A DNA stretch of 64,000 bases from Paenibacillus sp. UNC451MF (lineage in GTDB: Bacteria; Bacillota; Bacilli; Paenibacillales; NBRC-103111): positions 1-64,000 of the forward strand of contig NZ_JMLS01000018.1 in the NCBI RefSeq assembly GCF_000686845.1, in the 5' to 3' direction. A model generated the notes under the pieces. It worked only from the letters and a program-made list of their open reading frames with translations, was not told the origin of the DNA and made no database searches. Made by a program: the position numbers and the translations under genes. How positions within the stretch are numbered: the stretch's first letter is position 1; every line of letters begins with the position of its first letter. Below are positions 26,238-35,726 of the stretch, in pieces.

Positions 26238-28154
26238 ATGAAGCTTGAGTTGAGAGAAGCGCTCCGTCAGCATATATTAGTCGGCGATGGAGCCATGGGG
26301 ACATACTTGTATCAAATGGGGTTTCCCGTAGGAATCTCTTACGAGGAATTAAATTTATTAAAACCGGATGTCATTATGGACGTACACCGCCGATATTATG
26401 AAGCGGGCGCACGGATCATTGAAACGAATACATTTTCTGCAAATCGCGAAAAGCTTTCCAAATACGGCCTTGAGCAGGATGTGGAAGCTATTAACCGTGC
26501 AGGCGTGGAGCTGGCCCGTAAAGCGGTCGGTAATGACGCTTATGTCGTTGGAGCCATCGGATCTATTCGAGCAGGAAAAAGAAAAAATGTACGTACGACC
26601 AAAGTAAAAGAGGATTTGCGACAGCAAATTGAAGTGCTGCTGGATACACCGGTTGACGGTTTGCTACTGGAATCTTTTTATGACTTGGATGAGATGCTGC
26701 TTGCGTTGAAAATCATTCGTAAATTGAGTGATATTCCTGTCATCTGTCAGTTTGCTACTGAAGGAACAGGAACGACCCATGATGGAGCAACGCTGCAGGA
26801 AGCTTTCAATAAGTTGAAGCAGAATGGAGCGGACGTTGTAGGCTTTAACTGCCGAAGCGGCCCTAACGGACTACTCCGTTCACTTGAAAAGGTGGCGGGA
26901 ATGAATGATCCGCTGCCGTTCTCGGTATTCCCTAATGCTGGTATCCCTGACTATGTGGATGGACGGTTCACTTATGCTGCAACACCGCAGTATTTTGCTG
27001 AGACTGCGCTGAAGTTTGCTGACTTAGGCGCTCGAATTATAGGCGGCTGCTGCGGAACTACTCCGGAGCACGTGGCTGCAATGGCCCAATCGCTTCATGA
27101 TTACACTCCGGATTCCACGAGAGTCGTTCGGCTGCAGACCCCATTGACTGCGGGGGGGACGACAACGGCTGAGCGCGGGACAATTCAAGTAGATGAATTG
27201 AGGACGGAACAGACGACGGCTCAAGGTGCGGATTATCAAGAGCCTAATATTGTTGAGCTGGTGAAACAACGGCATACCGTTATTGTTGAGTTGGACCCTC
27301 CAAGGGACTTGGATATTACAAAGTTCATGCAAGGTGCTCAAGCCCTCAAAGAAGCGAATGTCGATGCGCTAACCATGGCGGATAATTCACTTGCTGTAAC
27401 CCGGATGAGCAATTTAGCATTAGGCTATCTGGTTAAAGAACAGACAGGCTTGCGCCCCTTGATTCACATCGCTTGTCGTGACCGCAATATGATAGGGACA
27501 CAGTCACATATGATGGGCTTGCATGCATTGGGGATCGATCATGTACTCGCGGTAACTGGAGATCCGGCGCGCTTTGGTGATTTGCCAGGCTCAAGCTCGG
27601 TGTACGACTTGACTTCATTTGAAATCATCCGTATGATCAAGCAGTTGAATGAAGGCGTTGCTTTCTCAGGCAAAGCACTCAAGAAGACAGCAAATTTTAT
27701 TATTGGGGCAGCATTTAACCCTAACGTAAAATATTTGGACAAAGCTGTTCAAAGGCTGGAGCGCAAGATTGAAGCTGGCGCCGATTATATTATGACGCAG
27801 CCCGTTTATAATGCAGAATTAATAGAGAAAATATATGAAGCGACCAAACACTTATCCGTTCCTATTTTCATTGGAATCATGCCGCTTGCGAGTGGCGGAA
27901 ATGCGACCTACCTCCATAACGAGGTTCCAGGGATTCAGCTTTCTGATGAGGTACGTCAGCGGATGGGTGAGCTCAAAGGCGAAGAAGGTAGAGCGATGGG
28001 TGTCCAGATCGCCAAAGAATTATTGGATACGGCAATGAAATATTTTAACGGTATTTATTTAATGACACCGTTCCTTTCCTATGAAATGACGGTACAGCTG
28101 ACGAACTATGTGTGGGAGAAATCCGGCCGGGCAGTTTCCACTTGTACCCATTGA
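26238..28154 (+). CDS. yitJ: Bifunctional homocysteine S-methyltransferase / 5,10-methylenetetrahydrofolate reductase
   Basis: 638-residue two-domain enzyme of methionine synthesis. Residues about 1-300 form the homocysteine methyltransferase barrel, with GDGAMGT near the start and zinc ligands FNCRSGP (about residue 205) and GGCCGT (about residue 270). Residues about 345-630 are the MTHFR barrel (LDPPRDLDITKF, LAVTGDPARFGD, YIMTQPVYNAE). This is the YitJ-type fusion. ATG 26238 is preferred over ATG 26214 because AGGCGG lies six bases before it. The 32-base gap to dapF leaves no room for the SAM riboswitch that precedes yitJ in B. subtilis, so control must differ. Confidence 0.92.
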   Translation: MKLELREALRQHILVGDGAMGTYLYQMGFPVGISYEELNLLKPDVIMDVHRRYYEAGARIIETNTFSANREKLSKYGLEQDVEAINRAGVELARKAVGNDAYVVGAIGSIRAGKRKNVRTTKVKEDLRQQIEVLLDTPVDGLLLESFYDLDEMLLALKIIRKLSDIPVICQFATEGTGTTHDGATLQEAFNKLKQNGADVVGFNCRSGPNGLLRSLEKVAGMNDPLPFSVFPNAGIPDYVDGRFTYAATPQYFAETALKFADLGARIIGGCCGTTPEHVAAMAQSLHDYTPDSTRVVRLQTPLTAGGTTTAERGTIQVDELRTEQTTAQGADYQEPNIVELVKQRHTVIVELDPPRDLDITKFMQGAQALKEANVDALTMADNSLAVTRMSNLALGYLVKEQTGLRPLIHIACRDRNMIGTQSHMMGLHALGIDHVLAVTGDPARFGDLPGSSSVYDLTSFEIIRMIKQLNEGVAFSGKALKKTANFIIGAAFNPNVKYLDKAVQRLERKIEAGADYIMTQPVYNAELIEKIYEATKHLSVPIFIGIMPLASGGNATYLHNEVPGIQLSDEVRQRMGELKGEEGRAMGVQIAKELLDTAMKYFNGIYLMTPFLSYEMTVQLTNYVWEKSGRAVSTCTH

Positions 28155-28191
28155 CAAAATGAATTAATATAGAATAATGGATGTGAATGTC

Positions 28192-29073
28192 ATGGTTCGC
28201 AGTATGACTGGATTCGGACAAGCAAATCGTTCCTTTGCGGGGTATACCGTACAAATGGACGTGAAGTCTGTCAATCACCGTTATTGCGAAGTGCAGGTAC
28301 GGATACCGCGGGAATGGTTGAAATACGAAGATCTTCTAAAGCGCACCGTTCAGCAGGAGATAAAGCGCGGACGTCTCGATGTGTTTGTCACGGTCGAGCG
28401 CGCTGCGGATGCAAGCGGCACAATGGAGATCAATTGGGCAGCAGCAGAAGCATACCGTTCAGCAGCCGAGCAGCTGAAGGCTAAATTCGGAGTTGAAGGT
28501 ACCGTAACCATTCAAGATTATCTTCGTATTCCCGATCTCATTAGTTACCGTGAAGCAGTGGAGGCGGCAGAAGAGGATTTGGAACGAGAATGGACACATT
28601 GTGTTCAAGAAGCGGTTCAACATCTGGTCCTGATGCGCACTTCGGAGGGCTCTCATTTAGGGGAAGACACGTTACAGCGCGTCCAAGCCTTGGAGTCGTT
28701 TCTTGAGCAAGCGCGTCAATTAGCTCCTCAAGCTGTGCAGGATTATGCAGGTAAGCTGCGTCTACGAATCCAAGAGCTAATGCAGCAGCCTGTTATCGAT
28801 GAGGTACGGTTGGCAACGGAAGTAGCTATATTTGCAGACCGTGCGAATGTTGATGAGGAAATAACAAGACTGCTAAGTCATTTTCAGCAGTGCAGGCAGC
28901 TGTTAAGCTCGCCCGAACCGATTGGTAGGAAGCTGGATTTCCTGGTTCAGGAAATGAATAGAGAAGTGAACACCATCGGATCCAAGGCTAATCATTCCGG
29001 GCTTACCGCAATTGTAGTCGAAATGAAGGCTGAACTGGAGAAAATGAGGGAGCAGATTCAAAATATTGAGTAA
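28192..29073 (+). CDS. yloC: YicC-family endoribonuclease
   Basis: 293-residue YicC/YloC family protein. Starts MVRSMTGFGQ, the family N-terminus, so ATG 28192 is chosen over ATG 28177. The SVNHRYCEVQVRIPREW block (about residues 31-47) and the C-terminal DFLVQEMNREVNTIGSKA (split as DFLVQEMNREVNT and IGSKANHS) are diagnostic. E. coli YicC is an RNase involved in sRNA turnover. A unique tandem repeat tract separates it from remA. Confidence 0.9.
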   Translation: MVRSMTGFGQANRSFAGYTVQMDVKSVNHRYCEVQVRIPREWLKYEDLLKRTVQQEIKRGRLDVFVTVERAADASGTMEINWAAAEAYRSAAEQLKAKFGVEGTVTIQDYLRIPDLISYREAVEAAEEDLEREWTHCVQEAVQHLVLMRTSEGSHLGEDTLQRVQALESFLEQARQLAPQAVQDYAGKLRLRIQELMQQPVIDEVRLATEVAIFADRANVDEEITRLLSHFQQCRQLLSSPEPIGRKLDFLVQEMNREVNTIGSKANHSGLTAIVVEMKAELEKMREQIQNIE

Positions 29074-29106
29074 AAGCCACGTTTTGCGAGAGCAAGCTTG
29101 GGTTAT

Positions 29107-29231
29107 GCTTTACGATGTAGACTTTCGCTACGGAAAGCTCTGCTGACGCTTACGATGTAAGTTTTCCCATTCGGGAAGGCTCTGTAGATGCTTACGATGT
29201 AAAGCTTTCCCATCGGGGAAAGCTCTTAGGA
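29107..29231 (+). repeat. Three tandem ~42-bp hairpin repeats upstream of remA
   Basis: Units begin at about 29107, 29148 and 29190, each opening GCTT(T)ACGATGTA and ending in a GGAAAGCTCT-like stretch. Each unit can fold a stem: CTTTC/GAAAG in unit 1, TTCCC/GGGAA in unit 2, and a perfect nine-pair AGCTTTCCC / GGGAAAGCT with loop ATCG in unit 3 (29203-29224). The third stem ends four bases before the remA AGGAGG (29228-29233). Nothing codes here. Confidence 0.85.
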
Positions 29232-29240
29232 GGAAACAAG

Positions 29241-29501
29241 ATGGCAATCAAACTTATTAATATCGGATTCGGTAACATCGTATCCGCTAACCGAATCATT
29301 TCCATCGTGAGTCCGGAATCGGCGCCAATCAAAAGAATCATTCAAGAAGCGCGCGACCGTCACATGCTGATTGATGCAACCTACGGCCGCCGTACGCGTG
29401 CAGTGATTATTACGGACAGCGATCATGTCATCTTGTCTGCAGTGCAGCCTGAAACGGTAGCACACCGACTTTCTAATAAGGACGATGATCATGACGAGTA
29501 A
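29241..29501 (+). CDS. remA: RemA family DNA-binding regulator of matrix genes
   Basis: 86-residue DUF370/YlzA protein. In B. subtilis RemA is a multimeric DNA-binding activator of biofilm matrix operons and of osmoprotection genes. The conserved block [17 protein letters not shown] and the [16 protein letters not shown] segment are intact. AGGAGG is eight bases before ATG. It overlaps gmk by 11 bases, as the equivalent genes are closely linked in many Firmicutes. Confidence 0.94.
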   Translation: MAIKLINIGFGNIVSANRIISIVSPESAPIKRIIQEARDRHMLIDATYGRRTRAVIITDSDHVILSAVQPETVAHRLSNKDDDHDE

Positions 29502-30111
29502 GGAAAAAGGAATATTAATCGTACTATCTGGTCCGTCCGGAGTAGGTAAAGGAACGGTCTGCAAAGCGCTTAGACAATGCGCACCTGATCTTATCTATTC
29601 TGTATCCGCTACAACCCGTGAGCCAAGGCAGGGTGAAGTGGACGGTGTAAATTACTTTTTTAAATCAAGAGAACAATTTCAGCAGCTGATTGAAGAGGAT
29701 CAAATGCTGGAGTGGGCTGAATACGTAGGTAATTATTACGGGACTCCTAGAAAATTCGTAGAAGAAACATTACTTGCCGGCAACGATATCATTCTTGAAA
29801 TTGAAGTGCAGGGTGCTTTGAAAGTAAAGCAAAAGTTCCCGGAAGGCGTATTTATTTTCCTGCTGCCTCCTTCGATGGATGAGCTTGAAAATCGCATTGT
29901 AGGTCGAGGAACAGAATCAGAAGAATCTATCCGCAACCGGATGTCGGTCGCTATGGATGAAATCCGTCTGATGGAGCATTATGATTATGCTATCGTAAAT
30001 GATCATGTCGAGAATGCCTGTTCGCGGATTCAATCTATCATAGTAGCGGAGCATTGCCGTAAAGAGAAAGTTGTAAACAAAATCAAACAATGGATGGCAG
30101 AGGTGAACTAA
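29491..30111 (+). CDS. gmk: Guanylate kinase
   Basis: 206-residue enzyme phosphorylating GMP to GDP. P-loop [10 protein letters not shown] lies near residue 12; [17 protein letters not shown] and EVQGALKVK segments are typical. ATG 29491 is chosen because AAGGA (29478-29482) is eight bases away; ATG 29485 is too close. Overlaps remA. Confidence 0.95.
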   Translation: MTSKEKGILIVLSGPSGVGKGTVCKALRQCAPDLIYSVSATTREPRQGEVDGVNYFFKSREQFQQLIEEDQMLEWAEYVGNYYGTPRKFVEETLLAGNDIILEIEVQGALKVKQKFPEGVFIFLLPPSMDELENRIVGRGTESEESIRNRMSVAMDEIRLMEHYDYAIVNDHVENACSRIQSIIVAEHCRKEKVVNKIKQWMAEVN

Positions 30112-30113
30112 GC

Positions 30114-30329
30114 ATGTTATATCCTTCAATCGATAAATTGTTGGACAAAGTAGACAGCAAATATTCTTTGGTCGTAGCGGCTGCAAAACGGGCAAGAATG
30201 CTGCGTGACGGTTCGAAAACCGAGGTGCGCAATAAAAGATCCCATAAGTTCGTAGGACTTGCACTAGAAGAAATTTACGAAGATCATATTTCTTACGAGA
30301 AGCTGCAAACTAAAGAATTAGTGAAGTAA
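30114..30329 (+). CDS. rpoZ: RNA polymerase omega subunit
   Basis: 71-residue omega subunit, starting [13 protein letters not shown]. It aids assembly of RNA polymerase. AGAGGTGA in the end of gmk is the ribosome site, and the gene starts two bases after the gmk stop. The KRARML and [10 protein letters not shown] segments are typical. Confidence 0.93.
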   Translation: MLYPSIDKLLDKVDSKYSLVVAAAKRARMLRDGSKTEVRNKRSHKFVGLALEEIYEDHISYEKLQTKELVK

Positions 30330-30336
30330 CCTTTAC

Positions 30337-30363
30337 AACAACCCTCGTGGTTGTTATTTTTTT
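30337..30363 (+). terminator. Small terminator or attenuator after rpoZ
   Basis: AACAACC / GGTTGTT seven-pair stem, 5-base loop, then A and T7. It lies 24 bases before the coaBC start, so it may only partly separate the two genes. Confidence 0.65.
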
Positions 30364-30386
30364 CTCGAATATCGGGGGTGGATCGG

Positions 30387-31598
30387 ATGCTGAACGGTAA
30401 AACGATACTTTTAGGTGTTAGTGGCGGTATTGCCGCTTATAAAGCAGCCGCGTTATGCAGCAAGCTGAAGCAGGCTGGTGCAGAGGTTCGAGTCATTATG
30501 ACGGAGTCGGCGACCCGCTTCATTGCGCCGTTAACATTTCAAACATTATCACGGCATGATGTGATCGTGGATACGTTCGATGAAAAAGATGCCTCGGTTG
30601 TCTCGCACATCGATTTGGCGGATCATGCCGATCTAGTTATCGTTGCGCCTGCTACTGCCAATGTCATTGCCAAAATGGCTCATGGATTGGCGGACGATAT
30701 GCTTAGCACAACTCTGCTCGCTACCACAGCGCCTATTCTCGTCGCTCCGGCTATGAATGTACATATGTATGCGCATCCTGCTGTACAATCAAATATGCGA
30801 ACCTTGGCCGAGCGCGGTGTGTTGTTTATTGAACCGGGTACAGGTCAGCTTGCCTGCGGCTATGTAGGTAAAGGAAGGCTGGAGGAACCGGAGCACATCG
30901 TTGCTGCTATCGAGCGTTTTTTCGCTGACAGTCAATTGTTAAAAGGGAAGAAACTGCTTGTTACGGCAGGAGGCACGGTCGAGAGGATCGATCCGGTGCG
31001 TTACTTGACCAATGATTCTTCAGGTAAAATGGGTTTTGCCATCGCGGAAGCGGCCAGGAATATGGGTGCGGATGTTACTTTAGTTGTGGGTAAAGCATCA
31101 GCTCCTATCCCTGAAGGGATTAGGACGATACGAATCGAGTCAGCTCAGGATATGCTGGACGCGGTGGTTGCAAGGATGCCGGAAATGGACATTGTCATCA
31201 AGGCGGCAGCAGTAGCTGATTATCGGCCTGCAGAGCAGGCACAGCAGAAGATTAAGAAAAAAGACGAGGAAATGACGCTGAAACTCGTCAAGAATGCAGA
31301 TATTTTACAAACGATCGGCAATATTAAATCGCATCAATTTGTGGTTGGTTTTGCTGCTGAGACGGAACGTATTGACGAGCATGCGATAGATAAGCTAAAA
31401 CGCAAAAACTGCGATTTGCTGGTTGCCAATGATGTGACTCAAGAAGGAGCCGGATTCGGTACCGACACGAATGTCGTCCGTATCTACGATCACAACGGGC
31501 TTGTCGAGGCGCTTCCTGTTATGAGTAAGCTGGATGTAGCTAGGAGCTTGCTGCTTTATGTGGCCGAACGGATGAAGAAGGGAGACAGTGCGAACTGA
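30387..31598 (+). CDS. coaBC: Bifunctional phosphopantothenoylcysteine decarboxylase/synthetase
   Basis: 403-residue coenzyme A pathway enzyme. The N-terminal FMN-dependent decarboxylase CoaC (about 1-185) shows VSGGIAAYK, PATANVIAKMAHG, PAMNVHMY and ACGYVGKGRL. The C-terminal CTP-dependent synthetase CoaB (about 190-400) has TAGGTVERIDPVR and NDSSGKMG. ATG 30387 follows GGGGGTGG. The stop overlaps the priA ATG by one base. Confidence 0.94.
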   Translation: MLNGKTILLGVSGGIAAYKAAALCSKLKQAGAEVRVIMTESATRFIAPLTFQTLSRHDVIVDTFDEKDASVVSHIDLADHADLVIVAPATANVIAKMAHGLADDMLSTTLLATTAPILVAPAMNVHMYAHPAVQSNMRTLAERGVLFIEPGTGQLACGYVGKGRLEEPEHIVAAIERFFADSQLLKGKKLLVTAGGTVERIDPVRYLTNDSSGKMGFAIAEAARNMGADVTLVVGKASAPIPEGIRTIRIESAQDMLDAVVARMPEMDIVIKAAAVADYRPAEQAQQKIKKKDEEMTLKLVKNADILQTIGNIKSHQFVVGFAAETERIDEHAIDKLKRKNCDLLVANDVTQEGAGFGTDTNVVRIYDHNGLVEALPVMSKLDVARSLLLYVAERMKKGDSAN

Positions 31599-34180
31599 TG
31601 TACGCAAAAGTCATAGTGGATGTCCCCGCGAAGCAGACAAACCGCGCCTTTGATTATTTTATTCCTGAAGCAATGAGGGAATGGGTGATGGTCGGCAGCC
31701 GGGTAGGTGTCCCGTTTGGCCCGCGCAAGCTGCAAGGGTTCGTTGTCGAACTGCATCAACGTTCGGATTTTGATCCAAGCAAAGTCAAACCTATTGCAGA
31801 GGTTATGGATCTGTATCCTCCTTTAACTCCTGATTTGGTCACATTAGCACATTGGATAAGCCAAACGTATCTATGTAACGAAATCACTGCTTTGCAAGCG
31901 ATGATACCAGGCGCCCTAAAAGCGAAGTATGAACGCCACGTATGTGCTGCAGATACAGCAGCTCTGCCTTCTAATGGTCAATATTCTTTGCTGCTTCCTG
32001 AGCAGCAAGAAATCATCCGTTATGTTAGAGAGAAAGGTTCGGTCGAAATCGAAGCTCTCTTGCAAAAATTCAGTTCGGAAGGTACTTTGATTAAGCAATT
32101 GATAACAGAAGGACTTCTGGTTGAAATGCAGATGATCAAAGACCGGATGGCTGCCAAAAAGGTGTTAACCGTGTTCCCGCCTGATGATCCGGAGCTGCTG
32201 CGGGAATGGGAGCTGCAGCTGCCTGCAAGGGCCGGCAAGCAAAAGGAAGTACTGCTTTACTTGGCAGAGCAGCCGATTCCTATTAAGCTTACAGAATTGT
32301 TGCATGAGCTGGGGATCAGTGCCGGTACAGTGAAAAGCTTGGCCGATAAGGGTTGGCTGACAATTAAAGAAGTTGAAGTGTTTCGGGATCCATATGCTCA
32401 AAGAAAGTTTAACAAGACGCAGCCTCTGCCGTTAATGCCTGAACAACAGCAGGTGTTTGGACGTATCGCAGATGCGGTAAATCATCGTGAGCATAGAGTG
32501 TTTCTGCTTCATGGGGTTACGGGCAGCGGGAAAACTGAGGTATACTTGCAGTCGATTCAAACCTGCCTGGATCAAGGAAGGGAAGCGATTGTTCTCGTAC
32601 CTGAGATTTCGTTGACTCCTCAAATGGTAGAACGCTTCAAAGGACGCTTTGGCGATCTAGTAGCTGTTCTTCACAGCCGCTTATCCCACGGGGAGCGTTA
32701 TGATGAATGGCGTAAAATTATGCTAAAGCAGGTACGCGTCGTTATTGGCGCTCGCTCGGCGATTTTTGCCCCATTTACGCAATTAGGACTGATTATTATT
32801 GATGAAGAACACGAGTCATCCTATAAGCAAGAGGAAAGTCCCAAATATCATGCACGCGATGTGGCTGTTGCTCGTGCTTCTCAGCATGATGCAGTGGTTG
32901 TTCTCGGGTCGGCCACGCCGTCCCTTGAAAGCATGTACGGAACTTTATCTGCCTCGACTCCCTCTTCTAACATACAAAACGTAAGTAAAGAGATTTATAG
33001 CACTACATTGTTCGGGGAGGAAGAACTGGGATTAAACTCATCTGTGGTTCGCCACGTGAACGCTGAAAAAGTGCGCTTCGAGCTGCTGACCATGCATAAC
33101 AGGGTGGAAGGCCGTCCGCTTCCTAGAGTGCAGATTATTGACATGCGTGAAGAGCTGAGAACCGGCAACAGGTCGATGTTTAGCCGTGGATTGTATAAAG
33201 CGATAGAAGAACGGTTACACAAGAAAGAACAGATCGTTTTATTGCTGAACCGCCGCGGCTACTCGACCTTTGTCATGTGCCGAACGTGCGGTTATGTAGC
33301 GCAATGTCCTCATTGTGATATTTCTTTGACGTTTCATCAAAGCTCGCACGTGATACGGTGTCATTATTGCGGCTATGCTGAAAGGGAATTGACGGTTTGC
33401 CCATCCTGTAATAGTGAGCATATCCGCCATTTCGGCACAGGAACGCAAAGGGTTGAGGAGGAATTAAGCAAGCTGTTTCCCGGGATTCGTGTCATCCGAA
33501 TGGATGTCGATACGACGACGGAAAAGGGCTCCCATGAAAAATGGCTGACGATGTTTCGCAACCGGCAGGCTGATGTGCTGCTAGGGACTCAGATGGTAGC
33601 TAAAGGGCTTGATTTTCCTCATGTAACTTTGGTTGGAGCTTTGGCTGCGGACACCGTTTTGAATTTGCCCGATTTCAGGGCGGCGGAGCGTACCTTCCAG
33701 CTTTTGACGCAGGTAGCCGGCAGAGCCGGGAGGCATGAGCTTCCGGGAGAAGTTTTTGTTCAAACTTATGCTCCCGAGCATTACAGCATTATCAGCGCAA
33801 GCAAGCATGACTACTTAAGCTTTATGGATAAAGAAATGACACTGCGTAAGCTCCATGAGTATCCGCCATTTCATAGGCTGATACTTATTACACTTAGTCA
33901 TGAACAGATCCCTCTTCTGATGAGAACGGCAGAATCACTAGCGTCCCGTTTGAAAGAGCTTGCCAAGGAGCTGCATCCGCTTCCTATAGAAATTTTGGGC
34001 CCGGTCGCCTCTCCAATAGCCCGAATCAAAGATAGATATCGATTTCAATGCATGATAAAATATCGGGGAGAAGCTACAATATCAGGCCTTGTACGGCGTG
34101 CAGTGGCTGCTTTTGAGGATATGGAAAAACAGCACAAGCTTACGATTAGTGTAGATGTAGATCCCCAAGTGTTGATGTAA
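31598..34180 (+). CDS. priA: Primosomal replication restart helicase PriA, with a ~40-residue insertion
   Basis: 860-residue SF2 helicase that reloads the replisome at stalled forks. An N-terminal DNA-binding region is followed by Walker A GVTGSGKTEV (about residue 304), DEEHESS (about 399), SATPSLES (about 443), eight zinc-binding Cys in CRTCGYVAQCPHCD and CHYCGYAERELTVCPSC, and GTQMVAKGLDF. Compared with B. subtilis PriA (805 aa), about 40 extra residues lie between SATPSLES and ELLTMHNRV (about nt 32938-33070). Translationally coupled to coaBC. Confidence 0.94.
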   Translation: MYAKVIVDVPAKQTNRAFDYFIPEAMREWVMVGSRVGVPFGPRKLQGFVVELHQRSDFDPSKVKPIAEVMDLYPPLTPDLVTLAHWISQTYLCNEITALQAMIPGALKAKYERHVCAADTAALPSNGQYSLLLPEQQEIIRYVREKGSVEIEALLQKFSSEGTLIKQLITEGLLVEMQMIKDRMAAKKVLTVFPPDDPELLREWELQLPARAGKQKEVLLYLAEQPIPIKLTELLHELGISAGTVKSLADKGWLTIKEVEVFRDPYAQRKFNKTQPLPLMPEQQQVFGRIADAVNHREHRVFLLHGVTGSGKTEVYLQSIQTCLDQGREAIVLVPEISLTPQMVERFKGRFGDLVAVLHSRLSHGERYDEWRKIMLKQVRVVIGARSAIFAPFTQLGLIIIDEEHESSYKQEESPKYHARDVAVARASQHDAVVVLGSATPSLESMYGTLSASTPSSNIQNVSKEIYSTTLFGEEELGLNSSVVRHVNAEKVRFELLTMHNRVEGRPLPRVQIIDMREELRTGNRSMFSRGLYKAIEERLHKKEQIVLLLNRRGYSTFVMCRTCGYVAQCPHCDISLTFHQSSHVIRCHYCGYAERELTVCPSCNSEHIRHFGTGTQRVEEELSKLFPGIRVIRMDVDTTTEKGSHEKWLTMFRNRQADVLLGTQMVAKGLDFPHVTLVGALAADTVLNLPDFRAAERTFQLLTQVAGRAGRHELPGEVFVQTYAPEHYSIISASKHDYLSFMDKEMTLRKLHEYPPFHRLILITLSHEQIPLLMRTAESLASRLKELAKELHPLPIEILGPVASPIARIKDRYRFQCMIKYRGEATISGLVRRAVAAFEDMEKQHKLTISVDVDPQVLM

Positions 34181-34270
34181 CATACGTCCTTATACTTTTT
34201 TGAAAAATAGATTGCAGTAACAGCAGAGGCTTTACATTCATCAGCCCTACTCAAGAAAGGTGTGTTTATT

Positions 34271-34750
34271 ATGGCAATTAAAATTATCGTGAAAGACCCG
34301 GATCCGGTCCTGCGTGAAATGTGCAAACCAGTAACTAAAATCAATTCCAATATTCACAAACTGCTTAACGATATGGCCGATACGATGTATGATGCCGAAG
34401 GCGTAGGCTTGGCAGCACCTCAAATCGGAATATTGAAGCGCGTTATCGTGATGGATGTTGGGGATGATCACGGTCTGATCGAGCTTATTAATCCTGAAGT
34501 GATCGAAAAGGAGGGCGAACAGTTCGGACCGGAAGGCTGCTTAAGTATTCCTGGCAAGACCGGTGATGTACGCCGCGCACAGCGTGTAAAAGTCAAAGGC
34601 CTTGACCGCGATGGAAACGAAATCGTCATCGAAGGAACGGACCTTCTTGCCCGCTGCATCTTGCATGAAGTCGATCATTTGAACGGAGTGCTTTATACCG
34701 ATCTCGCGGAAAAAATGTACCGTGGCGAACAGCATGGCGGTGAGTCATGA
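34271..34750 (+). CDS. def: Peptide deformylase
   Basis: 159-residue metalloenzyme removing the N-formyl group from nascent proteins. Motifs [10 protein letters not shown] (about residue 43), EGCLSIPG (about 89) and HEVDHLNG (about 132) hold the metal ligands Cys and two His. ATG 34271 has GAAAGGTG eight bases before; the in-frame GTG 34262 overlaps that site. It overlaps fmt by four bases. Confidence 0.95.
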   Translation: MAIKIIVKDPDPVLREMCKPVTKINSNIHKLLNDMADTMYDAEGVGLAAPQIGILKRVIVMDVGDDHGLIELINPEVIEKEGEQFGPEGCLSIPGKTGDVRRAQRVKVKGLDRDGNEIVIEGTDLLARCILHEVDHLNGVLYTDLAEKMYRGEQHGGES

Positions 34751-35706
34751 GAGTAGTATTTATGGGCACGCCGGAATTTGCCGTGCCTTCTCTACAAGCT
34801 TTGCTCGACAACGGAGTACAAGTAGTTGGCGTTGTGACCCAACCGGATCGTCCGGTTGGGCGCAAGCGTATTTTGACACCTACACCAGTGAAAGTAGAAG
34901 CTGAGAAGCATGGAATTCCCGTGCTGCAGCCAGAAAGACTGAGACGTCCGGAGTCTGTTGAGGAACTGAAGGAACTGCAGCCTGACTTGATTGTTACGGC
35001 GGCTTATGGACAAATCCTGCCTAAATCGGTGTTAGAGCTGCCAAAACACGGATGTATTAACATTCATGCTTCTCTGCTGCCAAAATATCGCGGTGGTGCG
35101 CCGATTCACCATGCTGTTATGAATGGGGACGCCGTAACAGGTGTAACCATCATGTACATGGCTGAAGGCTTGGATACCGGAGATATGATCAGCAAGGTGG
35201 AAGTGAGCATTGAGGATACGGACACTCAGGGTACTATGTTCGAGAAGCTAAGTATTGCGGGTGCACGTTTGCTGACTGAAACACTTCCCGATCTGATTGC
35301 AGGACGAATTCAAGCGGTACCGCAAAATGATGCAGAAGCGATATACTCGCCGAACATTACAAGGGAGCAGGAGCTGATTGATTGGAATAGATCGGCTCTC
35401 GCGATATGGAATCAGGTCAGAGGACTGAGCCCTCGTCCAGGCGCTTATACGCTGTGGAACGGTGAAGTGCTTAAAATTTGGAGCTGCTTGAAGCCTGATG
35501 CAGCCCTTAATCCATCAAGTGCTAACACAAGCCAACCGGGAACTGTATTAGGCATGGGGGAAAACGGGATCGTAGTTGCAACTGGCAGTGGAACGATCAC
35601 GATTACTGAACTGCAGCCTGCCGGCAAAAAAGCAATGGACGCAGCGCAATGGACGCGAGGCGGGCAATTATCCATTGGAACGGTGCTAGGAAGCGCAGAG
35701 CAATAG
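34747..35706 (+). CDS. fmt: Methionyl-tRNA formyltransferase
   Basis: 319-residue enzyme formylating initiator Met-tRNA. Starts [30 protein letters not shown] (about residue 110) is the formyl-THF binding and catalytic segment, and a C-terminal tRNA-binding OB-like domain follows. The ATGA overlap with def gives coupled synthesis of the formylation and deformylation pair. Confidence 0.95.
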   Translation: MRVVFMGTPEFAVPSLQALLDNGVQVVGVVTQPDRPVGRKRILTPTPVKVEAEKHGIPVLQPERLRRPESVEELKELQPDLIVTAAYGQILPKSVLELPKHGCINIHASLLPKYRGGAPIHHAVMNGDAVTGVTIMYMAEGLDTGDMISKVEVSIEDTDTQGTMFEKLSIAGARLLTETLPDLIAGRIQAVPQNDAEAIYSPNITREQELIDWNRSALAIWNQVRGLSPRPGAYTLWNGEVLKIWSCLKPDAALNPSSANTSQPGTVLGMGENGIVVATGSGTITITELQPAGKKAMDAAQWTRGGQLSIGTVLGSAEQ

Positions 35707-35726
35707 ATGCAGGAGGACTACTAATA

